Assembly (NCBI RefSeq): GCF_018130145.1
Contig: NZ_JAFCMB010000005.1
Location: forward strand, 1-64,000
Direction of reading: 5' to 3'
Length of the DNA stretch: 64,000 nucleotides
Origin: Bradyrhizobium sp. AUGA SZCCT0176
GTDB lineage: Bacteria; Pseudomonadota; Alphaproteobacteria; Rhizobiales; Xanthobacteraceae
The notes under the pieces are model-generated. The model had not been told where the DNA came from. It worked only from the letters and a program-made list of their open reading frames with translations, and did not search any database. Below, piece after piece: positions 8,181 through 16,138 of the stretch (position 1 is the stretch's first letter; the number at the start of each line of letters is the position of its first letter). A program made the position numbers and the translations under genes.

Positions 8181-8873
8181 CTATCTCGCGGTCTCATCCC
8201 CCGCGATGCGGTCGAGATAATCCGACTTGCTGAACTGCATGTGATCGACGCAGAGCTGCGCCAGCGCCCAGTTGTCGCGGCCTTTCAGCAGTTCAATCAT
8301 GAATTCGTGCTGGCGCCGTGACAGCGCCAGCCCCTCTTTGTCGGCCAGATTCTTGGCGCGCATCGGCAGCGTCAGGTTCATGTAGTCCTGCAGCGAACGC
8401 ACCAGATAGGGATTGCCGCAAGCGGAGAACAGCGCGACGTGAAAGGCGTCGTTGGCTTCATGTATGCCGCGCAGATCCTGGGCGTCAGCCCTGGCGCAGT
8501 ACTGCCGCTGCAATTCGCTCAATTGCTCGATCAGGCTTGAGGGTGCGGGCAACGCGATCATCAGCGCCGCCTGCCGCGTCAGCATTTCCCGCACCTCGTA
8601 GATCTGCCGCACTTCCTCGGCCGAATAGAACCGCACGGTGGCGCCGATGTTCTTCTCGCGCAGCACGATGCCTTGGCGTTCAAGTTGAAACAGCCCCTGG
8701 CGCACGAAATGCCGGCTGGCGCGGTAGCGCGTCATCAGCGTGTCTTCGACCAGCCGCGAACCCGGCGCGAAGCGGCCGAAGATGATGTCCTCTTCCAGCC
8801 GGCGGATCACTTCCGCCTGCTCTTCCTCTCGCGTCAGCGCGGAAATCTCGGTCAATGCTTCTTGCGGCTTCAT
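8181..8873 (-). CDS. GntR-family (FCD/FadR subfamily) transcriptional regulator
   Basis: 230 residues: an N-terminal winged helix (about 15-80; LEEDIIFGRFAPGSRLVEDTLMTRY is the GntR signature region) and an all-helical FCD ligand domain (about 90-220; conserved pattern NDAFHVALFSACGNPYL with metal-type His). FCD regulators commonly sense sugar acids or other organic acids. The start ATG 8873 has GGAGG 7 bases upstream and overlaps the preceding gene's stop codon (ATGA), so it is translationally coupled to the MocA-type gene. Two matching palindromes upstream of the operon (9923-9937 and 9985-9999) are the likely targets, so it probably controls its own operon and the divergent dehydratase. 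Confidence 0.9.
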   Translation of the reverse strand: MKPQEALTEISALTREEEQAEVIRRLEEDIIFGRFAPGSRLVEDTLMTRYRASRHFVRQGLFQLERQGIVLREKNIGATVRFYSAEEVRQIYEVREMLTRQAALMIALPAPSSLIEQLSELQRQYCARADAQDLRGIHEANDAFHVALFSACGNPYLVRSLQDYMNLTLPMRAKNLADKEGLALSRRQHEFMIELLKGRDNWALAQLCVDHMQFSKSDYLDRIAGDETAR

Positions 8874-9877
8874 TGCAAAGCCTCCCAGCCTGACATCCGA
8901 TAGCAATCCTCGACCAGCCGCAACGTCTCCAGATTATCCTGCGGCGCGGTCTCGAACGGCGTGTTGTCCCGTAGTGATTGCACGAAGTGCGCAATCGTCC
9001 GGTTATAGGACCCCTGATACTCGGTAGCGAGATCGTAGACCCTCTGCTGCGGCGTTACGCCCGAACAGATGAGTTGTGGCCCGTCTAGCTTGATGGCGCC
9101 CTTGTCGCCCAGAATTTCGAGCCGGTCGATCTGGGTGGCCGGATGCCCGTGCGCGGCAAAGCTCGCAAACACCGTGACGCCGGCGCCGTTCTGGGTCTGG
9201 AGCTGGATCACCGCGCCGTCTTCGCCGACCAGCTGCTCGCTCGAGCGCGAAAGCGCAGCCGCCGTCACGCGCAGCGGCCCGAGCAGCATCCGCAGCGTAT
9301 CGAGGTGGTGGATCAAGACCTCCGCGACCAGCATGCGCTTCTCGCGCCGCATGAAGGGCTGTCGCTCCAGGGCCGGACAAAGCCCGTCGGGTCCCGGCAG
9401 CACACCCGACGTGAGCAAGGTGAGTTGCGCCTGCTTGATGTTGCCGATACGGCCCTCTCGCAGCCAGGCCGCGGCGTCACGATAATATCCGCGAAAACGC
9501 CAGTTCTCGTGCACCATCAACCGCGTCAGGTCGCGGACCTCGGCAGCGAGGTCGGTCGCTTGCTGCAGGTTCGGTGCCAGCGGCTTCTGGCAGAGCACCG
9601 GCAGGCGCTTAGCTGCCGCGAGCCGCACCAGCGGCGCGTGCATCTCGCGTGGCGCCGCGATGTCGATGGCGTCAAGTTCGGTCTCGGCCAGCATCGCTTC
9701 CGCGCTGGCGTAGGTGTTGGATATTGCGAATTCGGTTGCACGGCGTGCGGAGTTGTCGGCCGAGGGATCGGCGACCGCAACAACGCGCGCCTGATCTGCT
9801 ATACTGGCCCATGCGATCAGATGATGGCGGCTCACCATGCCGGCGCCGACGAGGCCAACGCGCAACGGCTTGTTCAT
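8870..9877 (-). CDS. Gfo/Idh/MocA-family NAD(P)-dependent oxidoreductase
   Basis: 335 residues. N-terminal Rossmann fold with VGLVGAGMVSRHH (dinucleotide loop about 6-20). The family EKP motif appears as CQKPLAP, with Gln in place of Glu. The C-terminal alpha/beta substrate domain includes the conserved HHLDTLRMLLG (LxxHxxDxxR-like). These enzymes oxidise or reduce a sugar-type hydroxyl or carbonyl. I start at ATG 9877 (MNKPLRVG); an ATG seven codons earlier lacks a ribosome site. It is the first gene of a two-gene operon with the GntR regulator. It is divergent from the dehydratase, with the two operators in between. Substrate unknown, probably a sugar acid or derivative by context. Confidence 0.88.
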   Translation of the reverse strand: MNKPLRVGLVGAGMVSRHHLIAWASIADQARVVAVADPSADNSARRATEFAISNTYASAEAMLAETELDAIDIAAPREMHAPLVRLAAAKRLPVLCQKPLAPNLQQATDLAAEVRDLTRLMVHENWRFRGYYRDAAAWLREGRIGNIKQAQLTLLTSGVLPGPDGLCPALERQPFMRREKRMLVAEVLIHHLDTLRMLLGPLRVTAAALSRSSEQLVGEDGAVIQLQTQNGAGVTVFASFAAHGHPATQIDRLEILGDKGAIKLDGPQLICSGVTPQQRVYDLATEYQGSYNRTIAHFVQSLRDNTPFETAPQDNLETLRLVEDCYRMSGWEALQ

Positions 9878-9922
9878 GGGATGCTCGCTTCCGATCATCG
9901 CTGGAAGTCAGCACGCGCGGAT

Positions 9923-9937
9923 ATTATTGTCAATAAT
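9923..9937. promoter_or_regulatory. Operator 1 (ATTATTGTCAATAAT), probable GntR site
   Basis: A 15-base palindrome, perfect apart from its central base. On the minus strand it contains TTGACA, positioned to be the -35 of the MocA/GntR operon (the -10 is weak). Its near-twin lies 62 bases away centre to centre, about six helical turns. Confidence 0.65.
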
Positions 9938-9984
9938 GCCACATGATTGGTGACGAAACAGCGTAATTTTGGCGCCGAATATCA

Positions 9985-10017
9985 AATATTGACAATAATT
10001 TCTCAGGCTCCTTTAGT
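9985..10017 (+). promoter_or_regulatory. Dehydratase promoter with operator 2 over the -35
   Basis: AATATTGACAATAAT (9985-9999) repeats operator 1 with two changed bases. It contains a perfect -35 TTGACA (9989-9994), then a 17-base spacer and a -10-like TTTAGT (10012-10017), 30 bases before the dehydratase ATG. A repressor bound here would block RNA polymerase. Confidence 0.65.
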
Positions 10018-10046
10018 GCGAGTCTGCTGCAACAGGGAAGAACAAG

Positions 10047-11756
10047 ATGGCTGATGACGGACTTCGCAAGGGACTGGCAAGTTATGGCGATGCTGGCTTC
10101 TCGCTGTTCCTGCGCAAGGCCTTCATCAAGGCGATGGGCTATTCCGACGACGCGCTCAACCGCCCGATCGTCGGCATCACCAACACCTACAGCGACTACA
10201 ATCCCTGCCATGGCAACGTGCCGCAGATTATCGAAGCGGTGAAGCGCGGGGTGATGCTGACCGGCGCGATGCCGATGGTGTTCCCGACCATCTCGATCGC
10301 CGAAAGTTTTTCGCATCCGACTTCGATGTATCTGCGCAACCTGATGGCTATGGATACCGAGGAGATGATCCGCGCCCAGCCGATGGACGCCATTGTCGTG
10401 ATCGGCGGTTGCGACAAGACCCTGCCGGCGCAAATTATGGCTGCGGTCAGTGCGGACCTTCCGACCGTCGTCATTCCCGTAGGGCCCATGGTGGTCGGGC
10501 ATCACAAGGGCGAAGTGCTGGGCGCCTGCACCGATTGCCGGCGGCTATGGGGAAAATACCGCGCCGGTGAAATCGACGATGTCGAGATCGAAGCCGTCAA
10601 CGGCCGCCTCGCTCCATCGGTCGGCACCTGCATGGTGATGGGCACGGCGTCCACAATGGCGTGCATCACCGAAGCGCTGGGCCTGTCGCTGCCGATGAGC
10701 GCCACCATTCCCGCGCCACACGCCGAACGCTTCCGTTCCGCGGAGGCGAGCGGCAAGGTCGCCGCCGCGTTGGCCAAGGCGAAGGGGCCGCGGCCGAGCG
10801 AGTTTTTGACCGCGTCGTCGTTCCGGAATGCGCAAGTCGTGCTGCAGGCGATCGGTGGCTCGACCAACGGCCTCATTCATCTGACCGCGATTGCCAACCG
10901 CACCAAACATCGCATCGATCTCGAAGGTTTTGACAAGCTTGGCCGCGAGGTGCCTGTTCTGATCGACCTGAAGCCGTCGGGTGAGCATTACATGGAGCAC
11001 TTCCATCATGCCGGCGGCCTGCCGAAGCTGATGGCGCAGCTCGGCGATCTCATCGATCTCGATGCAAAGACCATCACCGGTGCGACGCTGCGCGATGTCG
11101 TGGCTGACGCCGAAGAAGTGCCGGGGCAGGATGCGATCCGTCCCCGCAGCAATCCGATCAAGCCGGAAGGCGCGATGGCGGTGTTGCACGGCAACCTAGC
11201 GCCGCGCGGCGCCGTGATCAAGCATTCAGCGGCAAGCCCCAAGCTCTTGCAGCATACCGGCCGCGCCGTGGTGTTCGAGTCGGTCGAGGACATGACGCTG
11301 CGGGTCGACGATCCCGCACTCGACGTCAACGCCGACGACGTGCTGGTGCTGCGCAATGCCGGGCCGAAGGGCGCGCCGGGCATGCCGGAGGCGGGCTATC
11401 TGCCGATCCCGAAAAAGCTCGGACGCGCAGGCGTCAAGGACATGGTGCGGATATCGGACGCGCGCATGAGCGGGACGGCGTTCGGCACCATCGTGCTGCA
11501 CATCACGCCGGAATCCGCCGTCGGCGGTCCGCTGGCGCTGGTGAGGAATGGCGATATGATCCGGCTCGACGTCGCCAAACGCAGCATCGATCTCCTGGTC
11601 GACAATGCCGAGCTCGAAAAACGCCGCGCCGCGCTGGCGCCGCCAGCAACACCCGAATGGGCCAGGCGCGGATACGCGCATCTGTTCAACGAGACCATCC
11701 TGCAGGCCGACGAAGGCTGCGATTTCGATTTCATGCGCGGCGAGGGGAAGGGCTAG
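10047..11756 (+). CDS. IlvD/Edd-family sugar-acid dehydratase
   Basis: 569 residues, standard for the family. Fe-S ligands are Cys54 (NPCHGN), Cys122 (GGCDKT) and Cys195 (GTCMVMGTA), the set seen in dihydroxyacid, phosphogluconate and pentonate dehydratases; SGTAFG at the C-terminal domain is also typical. The enzyme removes water from a 2,3-dihydroxy acid to give a 2-oxo-3-deoxy acid. Amino-acid biosynthesis (true IlvD) is less likely. The gene is divergently paired with a GntR/FCD regulator and a Gfo/Idh/MocA enzyme, and lies near uronate dehydrogenase and a lactonase. This points to aldonate or aldarate catabolism. Ribosome site GGGAAG lies before ATG 10047. Expression is probably controlled by the operator on its -35. 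Confidence 0.9.
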   Translation: MADDGLRKGLASYGDAGFSLFLRKAFIKAMGYSDDALNRPIVGITNTYSDYNPCHGNVPQIIEAVKRGVMLTGAMPMVFPTISIAESFSHPTSMYLRNLMAMDTEEMIRAQPMDAIVVIGGCDKTLPAQIMAAVSADLPTVVIPVGPMVVGHHKGEVLGACTDCRRLWGKYRAGEIDDVEIEAVNGRLAPSVGTCMVMGTASTMACITEALGLSLPMSATIPAPHAERFRSAEASGKVAAALAKAKGPRPSEFLTASSFRNAQVVLQAIGGSTNGLIHLTAIANRTKHRIDLEGFDKLGREVPVLIDLKPSGEHYMEHFHHAGGLPKLMAQLGDLIDLDAKTITGATLRDVVADAEEVPGQDAIRPRSNPIKPEGAMAVLHGNLAPRGAVIKHSAASPKLLQHTGRAVVFESVEDMTLRVDDPALDVNADDVLVLRNAGPKGAPGMPEAGYLPIPKKLGRAGVKDMVRISDARMSGTAFGTIVLHITPESAVGGPLALVRNGDMIRLDVAKRSIDLLVDNAELEKRRAALAPPATPEWARRGYAHLFNETILQADEGCDFDFMRGEGKG

Positions 11757-11772
11757 GCTTCGGTTGCCGCCT

Positions 11773-12576
11773 CTACTTCCCCTTGCTGGTGAACTTCTTC
11801 ACCGCAACACGGAAATCATCGGTGTGCATGGCGTCGATGATCTTCTGTTCCTCGGCATCAAGTTGCTGTTTGGTGGGGGTGACCGCGGCCTGGTAAACCA
11901 GCGACTTGGTGCCGCTGATCGCCGCTGGCGGGTTTTGCGCCAATCGCTCGGCGAATTTTTGCGTCGCCGCTTTCAGTTCTGCGGCCGGAACAACCCTGGC
12001 GACCAAACCCCAATCGTAAGCCTGCTGCGCCGAAAAACTGTCTTCAGCGAGAAACAGCTGCAGCGCGCGGCGGGTGCCGACGGTGCCGACCATGCCGACG
12101 GTGCTGCCGCCATCCGGCGACACGCCGATCTTGGCGTAAGCCGGCGTGAAGCGGGCGTCTTCAGCGGCGATGCAAAGATCCGTCACGAAGGCGAGGCCCA
12201 TGCCGGCGCCCGCCGCCGAGCCGTGAACGCTCGACAGCACGATCTTCGGCATCCGCCGGATGGTTTCGATGAAGGCGTGATAGTGCTTCAAGAGTTCGCC
12301 GACCACGGGCGCAATGGTGTCTGCGGCTGCGGCAGCACCGATGGTCTGCAGATCGCCGCCGGCGCTGAAGGCGCGGCCTTCGCCCTGGATCACCAGCACT
12401 CTTATCGCGTCATTGCCCTCGACCTCGGCGCCAAGCTGTTCCAGCTTTTTCGCGATTGACAGGTCGATCGAGTTGAACGCCGCGGGCCGGTTCAGCGTGA
12501 TGGTCGCAATCGGACCTTCGATCGTGAGCCGTGCCGGCTCATCGGATGGGGCAGCGGTATGATCTTGTGTCGTCAT
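11773..12576 (-). CDS. Enoyl-CoA hydratase/isomerase (crotonase) family protein
   Basis: 267 residues with the crotonase fold. ALVIQGEGRAFSAGGDL-type segment (here VLVIQGEGRAFSAGGDL) and HGSAAGAGMGLAFVTDLCIA form the two oxyanion-hole loops. FTPAYAKIGVSPDGGSTVGM follows, with Asp where some hydratases have the second catalytic Glu. That residue pattern leaves isomerase, hydratase or another acyl-CoA activity open. True start MTTQDHT at 12576, behind GGAGGA; the longer upstream frame is non-coding. It ends 16 bases from the convergent dehydratase stop. No other beta-oxidation gene is adjacent. Confidence 0.88.
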   Translation of the reverse strand: MTTQDHTAAPSDEPARLTIEGPIATITLNRPAAFNSIDLSIAKKLEQLGAEVEGNDAIRVLVIQGEGRAFSAGGDLQTIGAAAAADTIAPVVGELLKHYHAFIETIRRMPKIVLSSVHGSAAGAGMGLAFVTDLCIAAEDARFTPAYAKIGVSPDGGSTVGMVGTVGTRRALQLFLAEDSFSAQQAYDWGLVARVVPAAELKAATQKFAERLAQNPPAAISGTKSLVYQAAVTPTKQQLDAEEQKIIDAMHTDDFRVAVKKFTSKGK

Positions 12577-12807
12577 CGGAAAATCCTCCGGGCGGAACGG
12601 ACGCCCGCATTTAAATCGCAGAAGCCCGGGGGAGACAATCCCGGACCCGGCCGCAGGATGCGGCCTTATCCGTGCTTCCGGGGCAGGGGTGCCCTTGCGC
12701 GTTGCCGAACCTTGAGGCCTAATGGGGGTGCCCATCGTTCGGGACGCGGACACGAGCGCCGCTCTCACGAGGCGAGCAAGCCAACATCAGCAGTGAGAGG
12801 AGACGAC

Positions 12808-12849
12808 ATGGGTAATTCCTGTGCGCCTGCAATTGGGTTGTCCCGATGA
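12808..12849 (+). CDS. Possible 13-residue leader peptide upstream of the ferredoxin reductase
   Basis: ATG 12808 follows a good ribosome site (GAGAGGAGACGAC) and encodes MGNSCAPAIGLSR. Its TGA overlaps the ATG of the reductase (ATGA at 12846-12849). The reductase itself has no clear ribosome site, so coupled reinitiation from this leader would explain its translation. No similarity recognised. The rest of 12577-12807 holds only a small GC-rich hairpin (GGCCGC...GCGGCC, 12649-12665) and no other gene that I can see. Confidence 0.45.
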   Translation: MGNSCAPAIGLSR

Positions 12850-14081
12850 CGCAAGGACCGGATTTGCAAGGGCCTGTCGTAATCGTCGGCGCCGGACATG
12901 CCGGCTTTCAGGTTGCGGCCTCGCTTCGCCAGCACGGCTTTGCCGAGCGCATTGTGCTCCTGAATGACGAAGGCCATCTGCCATACCAGCGGCCGCCGCT
13001 GTCCAAGGCCTATCTGAAGGGAACCGGGGGGCCTGATAGCCTGATGTTCCGGCCGGAAAAATTCTTTTCCGACCAGAAGATCGAGCTGATTTCCGACCGG
13101 GCGGTGTCGATCGACCGCGGGGCGCATAAATTGTTGCTCGCCTCCGGTTCCTTCCTCGACTACGGCCACCTCGTGCTGGCGACCGGCGCGCGCAATCGCC
13201 TGCTCGACATCCCCAACGCGAATCTGGAGGGCGTGCGCTATTTGCGCACCCTCGACGAAAGCGAGGCGTTGCGGCACCGGATCGGATCCGGCCAGCGCGT
13301 GGTCGTGATCGGGGCCGGCTTCATCGGACTGGAATTCGCCGCGACCGCCCGGGGCAAGGGCCTGGAAGTCGACGTGGTCGAACTCGGCACCCGCGTGATG
13401 GCGCGCGCGGTGACCGCTGAAATCTCCGAATTCTTCCAGTCGAGCCACACTGCGGCCGGCATTCGCATTCATCTGGGCGTGCAGGTCACGAGCATCGAAA
13501 GCGACGGCAGCAATGTCACCGGCGTCAGCCTCAGCGATGGCCGGCATATGCCTGCCGACCTCATCGTGGTCGGGGTTGGTGTCCTGCCGAATGTCGAACT
13601 GGCGGCCCAGGCCGGCCTGCCGGTGGCGGCCGGTATCATCGTCGACGAACATCTGTTGACGGCCGATCCGGATATCTCGGCGGTCGGCGATTGCGCGCTC
13701 TATGCCAGCCCGCGCTTTGGCGGGTCGCTGCGGCTTGAATCCGTGCAGAACGCCACCGACCACGCGCGCTGTGTCGCGGCGCGGCTCACCGGCGATGCCA
13801 AAGTCTATGACGGGCTGCCGTGGTTCTGGAGCGACCAGGGTCCCCACAAGCTTCAGATCGCGGGTTTGACGACGGGCTATGACCAGGTGGCGGTGCGCGG
13901 CGATCAAGGGGCGGGAGCGTTCTCCGCCTTCTGCTACAAGTCCGGGCAACTCGTCGGCATCGAATCCGTCAACCGTGCCGGGGATCACATGTTCGGACGG
14001 CGCCTGCTGGCCGCCAACGGCTCGATTGGGCCGGAGCAGGCGGCTGATAGCAGCTTCGATCTGAAGAGCGCGCTGACTTAA
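12846..14081 (+). CDS. FAD-dependent ferredoxin (rubredoxin/putidaredoxin-type) reductase
   Basis: 411 residues. FAD-binding VVIVGAGHAGFQVA near the N-terminus, PYQRPPLSKAYL, NAD(H)-binding VVVIGAGFIGLEFA mid-protein, and the second FAD motif ADPDISAVGDCA are all in place. The set is typical of putidaredoxin reductase and palustrisredoxin reductase, which pass electrons from NADH to a [2Fe-2S] ferredoxin feeding a class I P450 or dioxygenase. No ferredoxin gene is adjacent. The class I P450 at 28784-30022, 15 kb away, is a possible client but the link is only inference. Translation is probably coupled to the tiny leader ORF that overlaps its start. Confidence 0.9.
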   Translation: MTQGPDLQGPVVIVGAGHAGFQVAASLRQHGFAERIVLLNDEGHLPYQRPPLSKAYLKGTGGPDSLMFRPEKFFSDQKIELISDRAVSIDRGAHKLLLASGSFLDYGHLVLATGARNRLLDIPNANLEGVRYLRTLDESEALRHRIGSGQRVVVIGAGFIGLEFAATARGKGLEVDVVELGTRVMARAVTAEISEFFQSSHTAAGIRIHLGVQVTSIESDGSNVTGVSLSDGRHMPADLIVVGVGVLPNVELAAQAGLPVAAGIIVDEHLLTADPDISAVGDCALYASPRFGGSLRLESVQNATDHARCVAARLTGDAKVYDGLPWFWSDQGPHKLQIAGLTTGYDQVAVRGDQGAGAFSAFCYKSGQLVGIESVNRAGDHMFGRRLLAANGSIGPEQAADSSFDLKSALT

Positions 14082-14178
14082 ATCGGAGTGCCGCCAGTCC
14101 ACTTGCATCGGCGGACCATTTCGGCAACGCTGTAGAAAGCTCGCCAGAGGCTTCCGGGAGTCAATCGGGGAGGGTAGC

Positions 14179-15165
14179 ATGTCCGCCTGGACACGCTGTC
14201 TGATGCTAAGCAGCGCCGTCATCCTTGCCATGGTCATGGCCGGCCCGACCTCGGCCCAGACCAAGCTGCGATGGGCGCATGTCTACGAGATCACCGAGCC
14301 CTACCACACCGAAGCGCTGTGGGCGGCGGGCGAGATCAGGAAACGTAGCAACGGCAAATTCGATATCGAGGTGTTTCCGGCTTCCCGGCTCGGCAACGAG
14401 AATCAGCTCAATGAGGGGCTTGGGCTCGGCACCGTCGATATCGTCTATGTCGGCAACAACTTCGTCGCGGCAACCTACAAGCCGCTCGGCATCACCGGCG
14501 CGCCGTTCATGCTGCGCGATTTCGACCATTGGAAGGCCTATCGCGCCAGCAAGCTGTTTGCCGACCTTGCGAAGGACTATGAAGACAAGACCCGGCACAA
14601 GATCGTCGCGCTGACCTATTACGGGCAGCGTCATGTCACCGCCAACAAGCCGATCAGCAAGCCCGAGGACATGAAGGGCATGAAGCTGCGTGTGCCGCCG
14701 GCGCCGCTGGTCCTGATGTTCACCAGATCCGTCGGCGCCAACGCAACGCCGATCGCGTTCTCCGACGTCTATAATGCGCTCCGGCAAGGTCTGGTCGATG
14801 GTCAGGAGAATCCGCTGCCCACGATCATGGCCAAGAAATTCTACGAGGTGCAGAGTCACATCGTGCTGAGCGGCCACATCACGGAATCGATGGTGACGGT
14901 GGTCGGCAGCCACGTCTGGAACAAGCTGAAGCCGGACGAGCAGAAGCTGTTTGCGGATACGATGAAGGAGGCCGCTGCGAAGGCGACGGAGGCGATCGAG
15001 GCTTCGGAACGGGTTTTGGCGACACAGCTCAAGAAGCTCGGCATGACCGTGGTCGAGCCGGATCGCGAAGCTTTCCGGCAAGCAGCGGTTCCGCTGCACA
15101 ACGATGCCGCCGCCGGCGCCGGATGGACGCGGGCGCAATACGACGAATTGCAGTCGTTGAAGTGA
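14179..15165 (+). CDS. TRAP transporter substrate-binding protein, DctP family (orphan)
   Basis: 328 residues with an N-terminal signal peptide (about 1-26, ending TSAQ) and mature start TKLRWAHVYE. DctP-family features: FPASRLGNENQLNEGLGLGTVDIVYVG, MKGMKLRVPPAPL (including the Arg that usually binds the substrate carboxylate), and FSDVYNALRQGLVDGQENPLPTI. It binds an organic acid in the periplasm. The DctQ and DctM membrane subunits are not adjacent on either side, so it must work with an unlinked permease or as a sensor partner. Strong ribosome site GGGGAGGG before ATG 14179. Confidence 0.9.
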   Translation: MSAWTRCLMLSSAVILAMVMAGPTSAQTKLRWAHVYEITEPYHTEALWAAGEIRKRSNGKFDIEVFPASRLGNENQLNEGLGLGTVDIVYVGNNFVAATYKPLGITGAPFMLRDFDHWKAYRASKLFADLAKDYEDKTRHKIVALTYYGQRHVTANKPISKPEDMKGMKLRVPPAPLVLMFTRSVGANATPIAFSDVYNALRQGLVDGQENPLPTIMAKKFYEVQSHIVLSGHITESMVTVVGSHVWNKLKPDEQKLFADTMKEAAAKATEAIEASERVLATQLKKLGMTVVEPDREAFRQAAVPLHNDAAAGAGWTRAQYDELQSLK

Positions 15166-15209
15166 CGGCTGCGTTTCACCGGCCCTGACGCGAACGTAGC
15201 GGAGAGGGG

Positions 15210-16118
15210 TCAGATGATGGCTGCCACTTCCGCCGCCGTCGGCATTGAGGGTGCTGCGCCCATCCGTTGCACGCAGATCGACGCGGCGGCATTGGCGTAA
15301 GTGAGCGCGTCCCGGATCGCGCGCCCGTCGGACAATTGTGCTGCCAGCGCGCCGACAAAGCAGTCCCCGGCGCCTGTCGTGTCGACGGCCTTGACCGCGC
15401 GGCCGGCGATGACAGACGCATCGCCGCCGCTCAGTGCGAGCACGCCGCGCTTGCCGAGGGTTACGCAGATCATCCGATCCGAGCTCGTGCGGAGCGACCG
15501 GGCCGCCTCGACGAAGCGCGCAGGCTCATCCGTGTCGCGAAGCTCAGTGCCGGTGAGAAACCCAAGCTCAGTCTCGTTGAGAACGAGGATGTCGACGAGA
15601 TCGAGCAATTCCTGTCCGAACCTGGTCGCGGGCGCGGGGTTGAGGATCGTGGTCGCACCGGCAGCGCGGGCGCGCTCGAAGAATGCAGCGATCGTGGGCA
15701 GCGGGATTTCGAACTGGCTGACTGCGATGTCGCCCCTGGCGAGAACGGGCGTGCCGACATCCTCGGCACTCACAAGCGCATTGGCACCGGGCACGACGAC
15801 GATGGTGTTGTCGGCATTGGCAATCGTGATGAGCGCCGTTCCGGTATGGGCCTCGGCGGTGTCCTTGAGATGCGCGAGGTCAACGCCTTGCGCGGCGAGA
15901 AACGCCCGCAATTGCTGCCCGAAGGCATCCGTACCCAGCCGGCCGATCAGCGTGGTTGATCCCCCGAGCTTGGCGGCCGCCACCGCCTGGTTGGCGCCCT
16001 TGCCGCCGGGGAAATACAGCACCGCATTGCCGGCGACGGTCTCGCCGACAAGCGGATGCCGGTCGGCGGTCGCCACCACATCCATGTTGATGCTGCCGGC
16101 GACGAAGACGCGCCCCAT
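15210..16118 (-). CDS. rbsK: Ribokinase-type PfkB sugar kinase
   Basis: 302 residues with the ribokinase pattern: GSINMD at the start, FPGGKGANQAVAAAKLGG (PfkB signature 1), NPAPA, and VDTTGAGDCFVGALAAQL (signature 2, catalytic Asp in GAGD). It phosphorylates ribose or a related sugar with ATP. It is the second gene of a two-gene unit: the other PfkB gene ends 20 bases upstream on the same strand. No ribose transporter is nearby, so the substrate is a guess. Confidence 0.85.
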   Translation of the reverse strand: MGRVFVAGSINMDVVATADRHPLVGETVAGNAVLYFPGGKGANQAVAAAKLGGSTTLIGRLGTDAFGQQLRAFLAAQGVDLAHLKDTAEAHTGTALITIANADNTIVVVPGANALVSAEDVGTPVLARGDIAVSQFEIPLPTIAAFFERARAAGATTILNPAPATRFGQELLDLVDILVLNETELGFLTGTELRDTDEPARFVEAARSLRTSSDRMICVTLGKRGVLALSGGDASVIAGRAVKAVDTTGAGDCFVGALAAQLSDGRAIRDALTYANAAASICVQRMGAAPSMPTAAEVAAII

Positions 16119-16138
16119 ACTAGCTCCAATTCATCCGG

